DNA from: Spongisporangium articulatum
Lineage (GTDB): Bacteria > Actinomycetota > Actinomycetes > Actinomycetales > Kineosporiaceae
Direction: 5' to 3'
Length of the DNA stretch: 64,000 nucleotides
Assembly (NCBI RefSeq): GCF_044465595.1
Contig: NZ_JBITLV010000004.1
Span: forward strand, 1 to 64,000
Positions 48,994-60,248 of this stretch are shown here, one piece after another. A program made the translations under genes and the position numbers. Below the pieces are notes generated by a model. That model saw nothing but the letters and a program-made list of their open reading frames with translations. It made no database searches and was not told the DNA's origin. How positions within the stretch are numbered: the first letter of the stretch is position 1; the number at the start of each line of letters is the position of its first letter.

Positions 48994-49845
48994 GTGACGA
49001 TCCAGATCCAGGGCGACGGCCTGCTGACCAGCCTCCTCGATTTCACGGTCCGCTCGGTGCCCGGTTGCCTGGGGGCCGGCCTCAGCGTGGCCGGGGCCCC
49101 GGCCGAGGTGAACTGCGACCAGTGCGGGGCGGCGGGCACCGACGAGGGGCACGCCACGCACGGCGCCCCGCGCACGGTGGCCGCCGTCGGCGTCGCCAAG
49201 CGCCTCGACCCGGCGCAGTGGGACCAGGCGGTCGGGCCGTTGTGGGACGCCTTCCGCGGTGATGCGACGATCAGCCGGCCGGCCACCGACGGCTCGCAGG
49301 ACCCGGACGACGCCCTCGGCCTCAGTGGGCTGCAGGGCGTTCCGGCCGACGACCTCGGGCCCGTGCAAGGCGTGGTGGTCTCGGCCGGCGAGTGGGGCGG
49401 CGACCTGCCGGTGCTGCTGTCCCTGTATCTCGACCGGACCCCCGACGACAAGACGCTGCGCACCGTCGACCGCTGGGAGCCCATGGTCAGCCAGGCGCTC
49501 GCGGTCGTGGAGTACTGCGCCGGCCAGGAGCAGGTGGCCGCGCAGATGCTGGAGATGACGCAGTACCGGCGGGTGATCGAACAGGCCAAGGGGCTGGTGA
49601 TGGGCGCGATCGGCTGCGACGCCCCGGCCGCGTTCTCGACCATCGCCCGGGCCAGCCAGCACTTCAACGTCCGGCTGCGGAACCTGGCCGTCGCGCTGGT
49701 CGAACACGTCGGCGACGGCACGGTCGAGCACCCGCCGGACCCCGACCTGCGGATCCGGCCGACCGAGAACGAGAAGGCCGTCGCCCAGAAGGTGTGGGCC
49801 GCGCTGTCCACGAGCACGGCGATCCTGCCGGTCGCCGCTCCCTGA
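48994..49845 (+). CDS. GAF-like/ANTAR-domain regulator
   Basis: This 283-residue protein has an N-terminal sensor-like part (about 1-185, GAF-type by pattern: LLSLYLDRTPDDKTLRTVDR). The C-terminal ANTAR domain spans about 190-250, with RRVIEQAKGLVMGAIGCDAP and ARASQHFNVRLRNLAVALVE. ANTAR domains bind paired hexaloop hairpins in nascent RNA and prevent termination. The RNA target is not evident here. GTG 48994 follows an inverted repeat (GAGGA/TCCTC). It is divergent from the glycosyltransferase gene and 20 bases from lysS. Confidence 0.82.
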   Translation: MTIQIQGDGLLTSLLDFTVRSVPGCLGAGLSVAGAPAEVNCDQCGAAGTDEGHATHGAPRTVAAVGVAKRLDPAQWDQAVGPLWDAFRGDATISRPATDGSQDPDDALGLSGLQGVPADDLGPVQGVVVSAGEWGGDLPVLLSLYLDRTPDDKTLRTVDRWEPMVSQALAVVEYCAGQEQVAAQMLEMTQYRRVIEQAKGLVMGAIGCDAPAAFSTIARASQHFNVRLRNLAVALVEHVGDGTVEHPPDPDLRIRPTENEKAVAQKVWAALSTSTAILPVAAP

Positions 49846-49865
49846 GCGACCGTAGGCTGGACCGT

Positions 49866-51377
49866 GTGAGCGACCAGCCGACGCACGAGACCGACGACGA
49901 ACCCGACGATCTGCCGGAACAGCTGCGGATCCGTCGGGAGAAGCGGGAGCGGCTGCTCGCGGAGGGGCACGACCCGTACCCGGTCACCGTCGGCCGGACC
50001 CACACGCTGGCCGAGGTCCGCGCGCAGTACGGCGACCTCGAACCCGACACCGGCACCGGGCAGGTCGTCACGGTGGCCGGTCGCGTGGTCTTCGTGCGCG
50101 TCGGCGGGAAGCTGTGTTTCGCCACCCTGCAGGAGGGGGACGGCTCGCGGCTGCAGGTGATGGTCTCGCTGGACGGCGTCGGCGAGGAGTCGCTGGCCGC
50201 CTTCAAGACGGACGTCGACCTCGGCGACTTCCTGGCCGTCACCGGAGAGGTCATCTCCTCGCGTCGGGGCGAGCTGTCGGTGCTGGCCGGCAGCTGGACG
50301 ATCGCGGCCAAGGCCCTGCGCCCGCTGCCCGTCCTGCACAAGGAGCTGTCCGAGGAGTCGCGCGTCCGGCAGCGCTACGTCGACCTGATCGTGCGCCCGG
50401 CGGCCCGCGACGTCGTGCGGACCCGGGCGGGCGTCGTCCGGTCGCTGCGCGAGTCGTTCCACCGGCGCGACTTCCTCGAGATCGAGACCCCCATGCTGCA
50501 GGTGCTGCACGGTGGGGCCAGCGCGCGCCCGTTCAAGACCCACATGAACGCGTTCGACATCGACCTGTACCTGCGGATCGCGCCCGAGCTCTACCTCAAG
50601 CGGGCCGTGGTCGGCGGCATCGAGCGGGTCTTCGAGATCAACCGCAACTTCCGCAACGAGGGCGCCGACTCCAGCCACGCGCCCGAGTTCGCGATGATCG
50701 AGGCGTACGAGGCGTACGGCGACTACGACACCATCGGCGCCCTGACCCGGGACCTCGTGCAGGAGGCGGCCGTCGCCGTGCACGGCTCGACGACGGTCAC
50801 CCTGGCCGACGGCACGGACTACGACCTGGGCGGCGACTGGGCCACCGTGACGATGTACGGGTCGCTGTCGGAGGCCGCCGGTCGCGAGGTCGGCCCGCAG
50901 AGCGAGATGGCCGAACTGGTCGAGCTGGCGGACAAGCACGACGTCCCGGTGCTCGAGCGGTACGGCCCGGGGAAGCTGGCCGAGGAACTGTTCGAGGCGC
51001 TCGTCGTCCCGGACCTGTACGCGCCGACCTTCGTGCGCGACTACCCCGTGGAGACGTCGCCGCTGACCCGCGCGCACCGCTCCGTCGAGGGCGTGGCCGA
51101 GAAATGGGACCTCTACGTGCGCTCGTTCGAGCTCGGCACCGGTTACTCCGAACTGGTCGACCCCGTGGTGCAACGCGAGCGATTCCTGGCCCAGGCGAAA
51201 CTGGCCAGCGCCGGGGACGACGAGGCGATGCGCCTCGACGAGGATTTCCTGAGGGCGATGGAGTACGGCATGCCACCGTCTGGTGGAATGGGGATGGGGC
51301 TCGACCGCCTGCTGATGGCGATCACGGGCCTCGGAATCCGGGAGACAATCATGTTTCCGCTGGTCAAGCCGGAATAG
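49866..51377 (+). CDS. lysS: lysyl-tRNA synthetase (class II)
   Basis: This 503-residue enzyme charges tRNA-Lys. The OB-fold anticodon domain (about 55-150) contains VTVAGRVVFVRVGGKLCFAT. The class II catalytic core shows motif 1 (FLEIETPMLQ, about 206-215), motif 2 (FEINRNFRNEG, about 256-266) and motif 3 (GMGLDRLLMAITG, about 477-489). The start is GTG 49866. It lies before lsr2 and clpC, as in other actinobacteria. Confidence 0.96.
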   Translation: MSDQPTHETDDEPDDLPEQLRIRREKRERLLAEGHDPYPVTVGRTHTLAEVRAQYGDLEPDTGTGQVVTVAGRVVFVRVGGKLCFATLQEGDGSRLQVMVSLDGVGEESLAAFKTDVDLGDFLAVTGEVISSRRGELSVLAGSWTIAAKALRPLPVLHKELSEESRVRQRYVDLIVRPAARDVVRTRAGVVRSLRESFHRRDFLEIETPMLQVLHGGASARPFKTHMNAFDIDLYLRIAPELYLKRAVVGGIERVFEINRNFRNEGADSSHAPEFAMIEAYEAYGDYDTIGALTRDLVQEAAVAVHGSTTVTLADGTDYDLGGDWATVTMYGSLSEAAGREVGPQSEMAELVELADKHDVPVLERYGPGKLAEELFEALVVPDLYAPTFVRDYPVETSPLTRAHRSVEGVAEKWDLYVRSFELGTGYSELVDPVVQRERFLAQAKLASAGDDEAMRLDEDFLRAMEYGMPPSGGMGMGLDRLLMAITGLGIRETIMFPLVKPE

Positions 51378-51387
51378 GTGGTTCGCA

Positions 51388-51540
51388 ATGCTGGCCTTCA
51401 TCGGGGCGATCATTCCCACGGTCGGCGTCAGCCTGGTGTTCTGGCTGGCCGTGAAGTCCATGACCGAGGCCGACCGCCGGGAACGTGCGGCCCTGGCTCG
51501 GGTCGAGTCGCAGAAGAATAGTTCAGGTCCCGCGGAATAG
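51388..51540 (+). CDS. conserved small membrane protein upstream of lsr2
   Basis: This 50-residue protein has one transmembrane helix (FIGAIIPTVGVSLVFWLAVK) and a charged tail (SMTEADRRERAALARVESQK). Similar one-helix proteins precede lsr2 in other actinomycetes. It starts 10 bases after lysS, so it is likely translated from the same message. Function unknown. Confidence 0.78.
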   Translation: MLAFIGAIIPTVGVSLVFWLAVKSMTEADRRERAALARVESQKNSSGPAE

Positions 51541-51575
51541 TTTTCCGGACGCTCAATACTTTGGTTTTCCCGAAC

Positions 51576-51604
51576 TTGCGCCGATAATAGGCGTGCGACA
51601 TTAT
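51576..51604 (+). promoter_or_regulatory. putative lsr2 promoter
   Basis: TTGCGC (51576-51581) and CATTAT (51599-51604) are separated by 17 bases, 54 bases before the lsr2 start. The surrounding 100 bases are clearly less GC-rich than the rest of the window, which would also suit binding by Lsr2 itself. Confidence 0.5.
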
Positions 51605-51657
51605 CTGTCGTCAACCCCACTCATGATCCGAATGAGTGCAGGAATCCGGGAGAATCC

Positions 51658-51993
51658 ATGGCACAGAAAGTCCAGGTCATCCTCGTCGACGACATCGACG
51701 GCGGAGAGGCCGAGGAGTCGGTCTCGTTCTCGCTCGACGGTGCCGCCTACGAGATCGACCTGAACGCGAAGAACGCCGAGAAGCTGCGTGAGGCTCTCGC
51801 CCCCTGGGTGGGTCACGCCCGCCGGGTCAGCGGCCGCGGTCGCAGCGCTGGTCGTCCGGCCGCCAAGGCCAAGTCCGCCAAGCGGGCCGACCTCGCCGAC
51901 GTCCGGGCCTGGGCCCGTTCCAAGGGGCATGAGGTCAGCGACCGGGGCCGCATCTCCGCGGAGATCATGGACGCGTACGACGCCGCGCACTGA
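51658..51993 (+). CDS. lsr2: Lsr2 nucleoid-associated protein
   Basis: This 111-residue H-NS-like silencer of AT-rich DNA has an N-terminal dimerisation region: KVQVILVDDIDGGEAEESVS, then FSLDGAAYEIDLNAKNAEKL. A basic linker with SGRGRSAGRPAAKAKSAK follows. The C-terminal DNA-binding domain (about 75-111) holds the AT-hook-like RGR in SDRGRISAEIMDAY. It probably represses the less GC-rich parts of the integrated element. ATG 51658 has CGGGAG upstream. Confidence 0.97.
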   Translation: MAQKVQVILVDDIDGGEAEESVSFSLDGAAYEIDLNAKNAEKLREALAPWVGHARRVSGRGRSAGRPAAKAKSAKRADLADVRAWARSKGHEVSDRGRISAEIMDAYDAAH

Positions 51994-52108
51994 AGTCCGC
52001 ACCAATCCGCACCACCTGGTTTCCGACCGTGCTTGTGCCACGGGGGGCACAGCGCACTTTCAGCCCGGCCTGAGCACCGGAAACCCGAATACCAGGGGGA
52101 TCCACCCG

Positions 52109-52124
52109 TCGACGTTTTGTCGAC
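52109..52124. terminator. short inverted repeat between lsr2 and terC
   Basis: GTCGAC repeats enclose GTTTT a few bases beyond the terC stop. A second pair (TGTGCC/GGCACA) lies nearer lsr2, at about 52034-52053. Either could end transcription between the convergent genes. Confidence 0.35.
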
Positions 52125-52127
52125 AAT

Positions 52128-53156
52128 TCACCGAACCGCGGGTGACTTTTCCTCGCGGTCCCGGGTGGCGATGAGACTGGTCACGGTGACCAGCACCAGG
52201 ATTCCCACCACCAGCGCCAGGGAAACCATCGTGGGAACCGTCGGGACCGACGGCCAGACGCCGTGCGCCCAGTGCAGGACGAGCTTCACACCGATGACGC
52301 CGAGAATGGCCGCCAGGCCGTAACCGAGGTGCACCAGCTTCGACAGCGCCGTGTTCAGCAGGAAGTACAGGGCGCGCAGGCCCAGCAGGGCGAAGGCGTT
52401 CGTCGCGAACACCAGGTACGGGTCGCCGGTGATGCCGTAGACCGCCGGCACCGAGTCGATCGCGAACACCACGTCCGTGCCCAGCACGGCGAAGGTGACG
52501 ACCGCGAGCGGGGTGAGCGCCCGCCGTCCGTTCTCGCGGGTGAGCATGCGCGGCCCCTGGTACTCCCCGGTGACCGGGAAGAAGCGGCGCAGCAGGCGCA
52601 CGGACCGCATGCGGTCGACGTCCACCTGCTGCTCGTGCCCCTGCACGGCGTCCCGCAGGATCTTGACCGCGGTGGCGATCAGCACGATCCCGAAGACGAG
52701 GAACGTGATCGCGAACGCCTGCAGGGCCGCGGCGCCGACGGCGATGAAGACGCCCCGCAGCAGGAGCGCCCCGACGATCCCGTACAGCAGCACCCGCTGC
52801 TGGAGCGCGGCCGGCACCGCGAACCCGGCCAGCAGCAGCATGAAGACGAAGAGGTTGTCGACCGACAGCGACTTCTCCACGACGTACCCGGCGAGGTACT
52901 CCGAGCCGGGCTCCGTGCCGTACCGCGCCCAGACGAAGGCCCCGAAGGCCAGGGGCAGGGCGATGTAGAACGCCGACCAGGCGGCGGCCTCCCGGGTGGA
53001 GACCTCGTGCGGTCGGCGGGTCAGGACGAAGTCGAGTGCGATCAGGGCGATGACGAACCCGATCGTGGCCGCCCACAGGGTGGGCGTACCGATCGAGGAG
53101 ATGACCGGGTCGGCCGGTTCGGCGGCGGTGAGCGGGCTCGCGACGGTGGTGAACAT
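52128..53156 (-). CDS. terC: TerC-family membrane protein (putative Mn2+ exporter)
   Basis: This 342-residue protein has about nine membrane helices. The TerC motifs are visible: SLSVDNLFVFMLLL (about 94-107) and a second acidic helix AVLGTDVVFAIDSVPAVYGI (about 223-242). Members of the family (Alx, MeeF) export manganese or aid metalation of exported proteins. The leader carries a candidate manganese riboswitch, which supports a role in Mn2+ homeostasis. ATG 53156 follows GGAGG by ten bases. Confidence 0.93.
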   Translation of the reverse strand: MFTTVASPLTAAEPADPVISSIGTPTLWAATIGFVIALIALDFVLTRRPHEVSTREAAAWSAFYIALPLAFGAFVWARYGTEPGSEYLAGYVVEKSLSVDNLFVFMLLLAGFAVPAALQQRVLLYGIVGALLLRGVFIAVGAAALQAFAITFLVFGIVLIATAVKILRDAVQGHEQQVDVDRMRSVRLLRRFFPVTGEYQGPRMLTRENGRRALTPLAVVTFAVLGTDVVFAIDSVPAVYGITGDPYLVFATNAFALLGLRALYFLLNTALSKLVHLGYGLAAILGVIGVKLVLHWAHGVWPSVPTVPTMVSLALVVGILVLVTVTSLIATRDREEKSPAVR

Positions 53157-53189
53157 CGAGCAGGATCCTCCGGTGCATGGTGACGGCAC

Positions 53190-53294
53190 CGAGGTCTCCC
53201 TCACCGGCCCCTCCGGGGCCGACCGCCGCCCGGGGAACGCCCATAGGGGACGTTTCCGTACTGACCGGAACGGCGCGTGGAGGTACTCCCCTCG
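53190..53294 (-). ncRNA. candidate yybP-ykoY (Mn2+) riboswitch before terC
   Basis: On the minus strand the leader starts CGAGGGGAGTA and ends GGGAGACCTCGG. CGAGG pairs with CCTCG to close a P1 helix around about 105 nt, with GGAGTA and GAGACC placed where the yybP-ykoY family has its conserved internal loops. The sequence between can form further GC-rich stems. Downstream, CGGTGC (53186-53191) can pair with GCACCG (53171-53176), sharing bases with P1 and covering GGAGG (53167-53171). That would be a translational switch. I assign it from motif and context only. Confidence 0.7.
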
Positions 53295-53520
53295 CTGATA
53301 GGACTGTACCGGGCGGCTCAGCCCTCAGCGAACAGGGGTCACCCGAAGGCGTGCGTCGGAACAGCTCAGGTACGGCGTGAGTTGGTCGATGCACGGGTGT
53401 CGGAACGGTCTCACTCATCAAGCACAGGGTGTTTTCGTTCCGTAGCCCCACGTAGCATCGATAAGGTCGGCAAGACTCGCAGTCCTCGTAGGGGGACCGC
53501 CTGGCACGTAAGGAGCGCAG

Positions 53521-56061
<2,541 letters not shown>

Positions 56062-56093
56062 TCGCGACCGGTAGATCCGCCGCTAGATTCACG

Positions 56094-56142
56094 GAGCGGT
56101 CCGTACCCCTGGTCGAGGGGGTACGGGCCGCTCCGCTCTTTT
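56094..56142 (+). terminator. rho-independent terminator behind clpC
   Basis: A long stem with the left arm starting GAGCGGTCCGTACCCC and the right arm starting GGGGGTACGGGCCGCTC is followed by a run of four T. It is the clearest intrinsic terminator in the window. Confidence 0.85.
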
Positions 56143-56158
56143 GTTCGTGATCACGAAC
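56143..56158. repeat. 16-bp palindrome at the response-regulator stop
   Basis: GTTCGTGATCACGAAC is a perfect palindrome whose centre contains the stop codon of the leftward response-regulator gene. Its GTGATCA core is shared with the long inverted repeats elsewhere in the window. Confidence 0.6.
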
Positions 56159-56873
56159 GAGGGGGCTGGTGCCAGGTGTACTCGATCTCGGGTCGCCCGG
56201 GACCGCCGTAGCGCGGCGCCCGCCGCGCGAGCCCGCGTTCGGCCAGCCGCTCCAGGTACCGGCGCGCGGCCACGCGGGACAGGCCCAGGTGCCGGCCCAG
56301 CTCGGTCGCCGTGAGGGGGCCGTCGTCGCGCAGCGCCGCGATCACCCGCTCCGCCGATTCGGCCGCCAGGCCCTTGGGCGCGGGATGCGCGTCGACCGAG
56401 TGCAGCTGCCCGAGCAGGCGGTCGACCTGGTCCTGACCGGAGACGGTCGCCGACCGCGGCCCGCCGTCCGCCTCCCGCGCGAGCTCGGCCCGGTACGCGG
56501 CGTAGCGCTCCAGCCGGTCCCGCAGGCTGGCGAACACGAACGGCTTGAGTAGGTACTGCACCACCCCGGCCGACACCGCCGACTGCACCACCTCCAGGTC
56601 GCGGGCCGAGGTGACGGCGACGACGTCGGCCCGGTACCCGGCCGCCCGCATGGCGCGACAGACGGCCAGGCCGTGCATGTCGGGCAGGTTCATGTCCAGC
56701 AGCACGAGGTCGACGCGGGTGCGGGCCAGGGTGTGCAGCGCCTCCTCGCCGGTCCCCACGACGCCCACCACCTCGAACCCGGGCACGCGACGGACGAACT
56801 GGGCGTGCGCCTGCGCGGCGAGGGGTTCGTCCTCGACCACCAGCGTCCGGACCGGTTCCGGTGCGGCGGTCAC
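56151..56873 (-). CDS. CitB/DcuR-type response regulator
   Basis: This 240-residue protein has a receiver domain (about 8-125). Phosphorylation is expected on the Asp of VLLDMNLPDM (about 58-61), with TSARD and the lysine in YLLKPF. The C-terminal HTH (about 175-235) contains TATELGRHLGLSRVAARRYL. It should act with the overlapping sensor kinase (GTGA overlap) on the divergent transporter gene, by analogy with DcuS-DcuR. Confidence 0.9.
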   Translation of the reverse strand: MTAAPEPVRTLVVEDEPLAAQAHAQFVRRVPGFEVVGVVGTGEEALHTLARTRVDLVLLDMNLPDMHGLAVCRAMRAAGYRADVVAVTSARDLEVVQSAVSAGVVQYLLKPFVFASLRDRLERYAAYRAELAREADGGPRSATVSGQDQVDRLLGQLHSVDAHPAPKGLAAESAERVIAALRDDGPLTATELGRHLGLSRVAARRYLERLAERGLARRAPRYGGPGRPEIEYTWHQPPRS

Positions 56874-58483
56874 GGGGCGCTCCGCACGGGCAGGTCGACC
56901 TCGAAGGTGGTGCTGACGTCGTCCGCCCCGGCCTCGTGCGAGGTCACGGTGATCACCCCGCCCGCCCGCCGCACGGCCTGCTCGACGAGGGCCAGCCCCA
57001 GACCGTGCCCGTCACCGTCCTTGGTGGTCCAGCCGCGGGCGAACATCCGGTCCTGGTCCTGCGGGGTGAGCGCCGGCCCGGTGTTGGCGACCCGGACCCG
57101 CAGCCGCCCGTCGTCCAGCTGGGCCCCGACCTCGACCCGGCGCGGCCCCGGCCCGCGCAACGCGGCCTCGATCCCGTTGTCGACGAGGTTGCCGACGACG
57201 GTGACGAGGTCCCGGGCGTCGACCGCGCCGTCGGGCACGTCGAACTCGTCCGGGAAGGCCAGGGTCACGCCCCGCTCCCCGGCCTCCGCCGCCTTGCCGA
57301 GCAGCAGCGCGGCCAGGACCGGTTGCCGGACTCCACCCACGACCTGGTCGGTCAGCTCCTGCGCGGCGGCCAGTTCCCGGGTGGCGAACTCGAGCGCCCG
57401 CTCGGTCTGGCCGAGCTCGACCAGGGTGATGACGCTGTGCAGCCGGTTGGCCGCCTCGTGGGCCTGCGAGCGCAGGGCCTCGGCCAGGCCGCGCGTGGTG
57501 CTCAGCTCCCCGGACAGCTGCACCAGGTCCGTGTGGTCCCGCAGCGTGACGACGTGCCCGAGCAGGCGACCCTGCCAGCGCACGGCGGCGCGGTTGACCA
57601 CCAGCACGCGCTCGTCCGTGAGCCGCGGGACGTCGATCAGCTCGGCGTCCGGCCCGGCCTCGGGGCCGGGATCGAGGTCGGCGAGCAGGGGGGCCGGGAG
57701 GTCCAACGCCCGCAGGGGTCGGCCGACGTCCGCCTCGGACAGCCCGAGCAGGCGGCGCCCCTCGTCGTTGGCCAGCCGCAGCGTGCCGTCCCGGTCGACG
57801 ATCAGCAGGCCCTCCCGCACCGAGTGCAGCACCGCGTCGTAGAACTCGAACAGCCGGGTCAGCTCCGGGGGGCTCATCCCGTGGGTCTGGCGGCGCAGCC
57901 GGCGGCTGAGCAGCCAGACGCCGGCGCCGGCCACCACCAGGGTCAGACCACCCGCGGCCAGCAGCGCCGGTACCTCCCGGCGGACCTCCCGGCCGACCGC
58001 CCGGGTGGTCACCCCGACCGAGACCAGGGCCACCACCCGGCCGCCGTCCCGCACCGGGACGACGGCCCGCACCGAGGGCCCCAGGCTGCCGGTGTACGTC
58101 TCGGTGAAGTCCCGCCCGGCGACGGCGGGGGCGGTGTGCCCGAAGAAGCGCTGCCCGATCAGGTTCGGGTTCGGGTGCGTGTAGCGGATCCCCGCCGGCG
58201 TCATGATCGTCACGAACGAGACGCCGGTGCGGCGCCGGACGGCCTCGGCGTAGGGCTGCAGGACGGCGGACGGGTCGGGCTCGCGCAGCGCCGCCAGGAC
58301 GTCGGGGGACTGGGCCACGGACCCGGCGACGGCCAGCGCCTCGTCGCGCTTGGCGTCGGTCACGGTGCGCCTGGTCTGCACCAGCACGGTGGCGACGGCG
58401 ACGGTGACGAGCACCAGGACCGCCGCCGTGAGCAGGGCGAACACCTGCCGGGCGAGGCTCCAGCGCCTCGGGTCCCACCACAT
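56870..58483 (-). CDS. CitA/DcuS-type sensor histidine kinase
   Basis: This 537-residue membrane kinase has two transmembrane helices (about 10-32 and 173-195). Between them lies a PASp sensor domain with RYTHPNPNLIGQRFFG, a motif close to those of citrate and C4-dicarboxylate sensors. A cytosolic PAS domain follows (about 210-310). The phosphoacceptor is the His of RSQAHEAANRLHSV, and the ATPase domain has NLVDNGIEAAL and GHGLGLALV. I use ATG 58483; an upstream GTG would add a charged leader. Confidence 0.9.
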   Translation of the reverse strand: MWWDPRRWSLARQVFALLTAAVLVLVTVAVATVLVQTRRTVTDAKRDEALAVAGSVAQSPDVLAALREPDPSAVLQPYAEAVRRRTGVSFVTIMTPAGIRYTHPNPNLIGQRFFGHTAPAVAGRDFTETYTGSLGPSVRAVVPVRDGGRVVALVSVGVTTRAVGREVRREVPALLAAGGLTLVVAGAGVWLLSRRLRRQTHGMSPPELTRLFEFYDAVLHSVREGLLIVDRDGTLRLANDEGRRLLGLSEADVGRPLRALDLPAPLLADLDPGPEAGPDAELIDVPRLTDERVLVVNRAAVRWQGRLLGHVVTLRDHTDLVQLSGELSTTRGLAEALRSQAHEAANRLHSVITLVELGQTERALEFATRELAAAQELTDQVVGGVRQPVLAALLLGKAAEAGERGVTLAFPDEFDVPDGAVDARDLVTVVGNLVDNGIEAALRGPGPRRVEVGAQLDDGRLRVRVANTGPALTPQDQDRMFARGWTTKDGDGHGLGLALVEQAVRRAGGVITVTSHEAGADDVSTTFEVDLPVRSAP

Positions 58484-58621
58484 CGCCTCAGTGTGCCGTG
58501 CGGCGGGCGGACGCGGGGGCGACCGAAACGACCAGAACCGCGACACCGGGACGGCGGGCGCCCACTCTCAGTCGCAGTGGCCCAGCTCACAGAGCCGACC
58601 CCCAACGATGAGGAGCAGCCG

Positions 58622-60055
58622 ATGTCCGCCGTCACCCCCTCGCCCGCCCCGGCCGCGCCGGCCCGGCGCGACCGCACCCACCTGCTGTACCTGAGCGTCA
58701 TCGTCGCCGTCGCCGCCGGGGCCGTCGTGGGTCTCGTGGCCCCGGACGTCGGGGTGGAGCTGAAGCCGATCGGCACGGGCTTCGTCGCGCTGATCAAGAT
58801 GATGATCGCGCCCGTCATCTTCTGCACGATCGTCCTGGGCGTCGGCTCCATCCGCGAGGCTGCCAAGGTCGGCAAGGTCGGCGGCCTGGCCCTCGGCTAC
58901 TTCCTCACCATGTCGACGGTCGCCCTGGGCGTCGGCCTGCTGGTGGGCAACTTCCTGCACCCGGGTTCCGGGCTGGACCTCAGCGGCCTGGCCGGGTCGG
59001 GGGCCGAGGCGGCCGGTGACGAGAAGGTCAGCACCGTCGACTTCCTGCTCAACGTCATCCCGACCACGCTCGTCTCGGCGCTGACCGAGGGGGAGGTGCT
59101 GCAGGCCCTGCTCGTGGCCCTGCTCGTCGGCTTCGCCGTCCAGGCGATGGGTTCGGCCGGGCAGCCGATCCTGCGCGGGGTGAGCGTGCTCCAGAAGCTC
59201 GTCTTCCGGATCCTGGCCATGATCATGTGGCTGGCCCCGATCGGCGCCTTCGGGGCCATCGCCGCCGTGGTCGGGGCGACGGGGGCCGACGCCCTGGTCA
59301 GCCTCGCCCGGATCATGATCGCCTTCTACCTGACCTGCGCGGTGTTCGTCTTCCTGATCCTCGGCACCCTGCTACGGGTGGTCGCGGGGATCAACATCTT
59401 CTCGCTGCTGCGCTACCTGGGCCGCGAGTTCCTGCTCATCGTCTCGACGTCGTCGTCGGAGTCGGCCCTGCCGCGGCTGATCGCCAAGATGCAGCACCTC
59501 GGGGTGTCCAAGCCCGTCGTGGGCATCACCGTGCCGACCGGGTACTCCTTCAACCTCGACGGCACCGCGATCTACCTGACGATGGCCTCGCTCTTCATCG
59601 CCGAGGCGCTCGGGAAGCCGTTCAGCATCGGGCAGCAACTGTCGCTGCTGGTCTTCATGATCATCGCCTCGAAGGGGGCGGCCGGGGTGACCGGGGCCGG
59701 GCTGGCGACGCTGGCCGGCGGCCTGCAGTCGCACCGGCCCGACCTGGTGGACGGCGTCGGCCTGATCGTGGGCATCGACCGGTTCATGTCCGAGGCGCGG
59801 GCCGTGACGAACTTCGCCGGCAACGCCGTCGCGACGGTGCTCGTCGGGCACTGGGTCGGCGAGTTCGACCGGGACACGGCGTTGCGGACGCTGGCCGGGG
59901 AGCGGCCGTTCGACGAGGCGACCATGCTGGACGACGACCACGAGCCGGTCGCCGAGCCCGCCTCGGAGGGCCGTTCGGACGCGGGGGACGCGGCGGACGC
60001 GGACCGTCCCGACGTCTCGCTCCCGGCGGGGACGGCGGTACCCGCCGCCCGCTGA
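58622..60055 (+). CDS. dctA: DAACS-family dicarboxylate:cation symporter
   Basis: This 477-residue transporter has about eight membrane helices and two re-entrant loops. Family motifs are IKMMIAPVIFCTIVLG (about 59-74), the serine-rich VSTSSSESALPRL (about 278-290) and PTGYSFNLDGTAIYLTMAS (about 303-321). VTNFAGNAVATVLV lies near the C-terminus, and the last 50 residues are acidic and disordered. It should take up succinate, fumarate, malate or acidic amino acids. The divergent two-component system is its likely regulator. Confidence 0.92.
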   Translation: MSAVTPSPAPAAPARRDRTHLLYLSVIVAVAAGAVVGLVAPDVGVELKPIGTGFVALIKMMIAPVIFCTIVLGVGSIREAAKVGKVGGLALGYFLTMSTVALGVGLLVGNFLHPGSGLDLSGLAGSGAEAAGDEKVSTVDFLLNVIPTTLVSALTEGEVLQALLVALLVGFAVQAMGSAGQPILRGVSVLQKLVFRILAMIMWLAPIGAFGAIAAVVGATGADALVSLARIMIAFYLTCAVFVFLILGTLLRVVAGINIFSLLRYLGREFLLIVSTSSSESALPRLIAKMQHLGVSKPVVGITVPTGYSFNLDGTAIYLTMASLFIAEALGKPFSIGQQLSLLVFMIIASKGAAGVTGAGLATLAGGLQSHRPDLVDGVGLIVGIDRFMSEARAVTNFAGNAVATVLVGHWVGEFDRDTALRTLAGERPFDEATMLDDDHEPVAEPASEGRSDAGDAADADRPDVSLPAGTAVPAAR

Positions 60056-60069
60056 CCCTCCCCTTCGTT

Positions 60070-60173
60070 CGTGATCATGCAGAAAGGTTCCAGTGATCAT
60101 GCACGAGCGCGCTCCCGGCCGGGCCGGGCGGCACGTTCCTGCATGATCGCCGGAACCTTTCTGCATGATCACG
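60070..60173. terminator. long imperfect inverted repeat behind dctA
   Basis: Perfect 22-base arms (60070-60091 and 60152-60173, starting CGTGATCATGCAGAAAGG) continue inward as imperfect complements, including a second GATCATGCA pair. The outer ten bases equal those of the repeat at 19370-19453. It lies between dctA and the tetR operator. Confidence 0.6.
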
Positions 60174-60212
60174 ACGAGGGGGTGGTTGCGTCACCTGGTA
60201 CGCGCCGGTACC

Positions 60213-60232
60213 GTGAATGAACGTTCATTCAC
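60213..60232. promoter_or_regulatory. TetR operator: perfect 20-bp palindrome
   Basis: GTGAATGAACGTTCATTCAC is a perfect palindrome 16 bases before the tetR start. Its size and position fit autoregulation by the TetR protein, and it would also control the coupled P450 gene. Confidence 0.8.
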
Positions 60233-60248
60233 GCGGAGGTGACGACAC

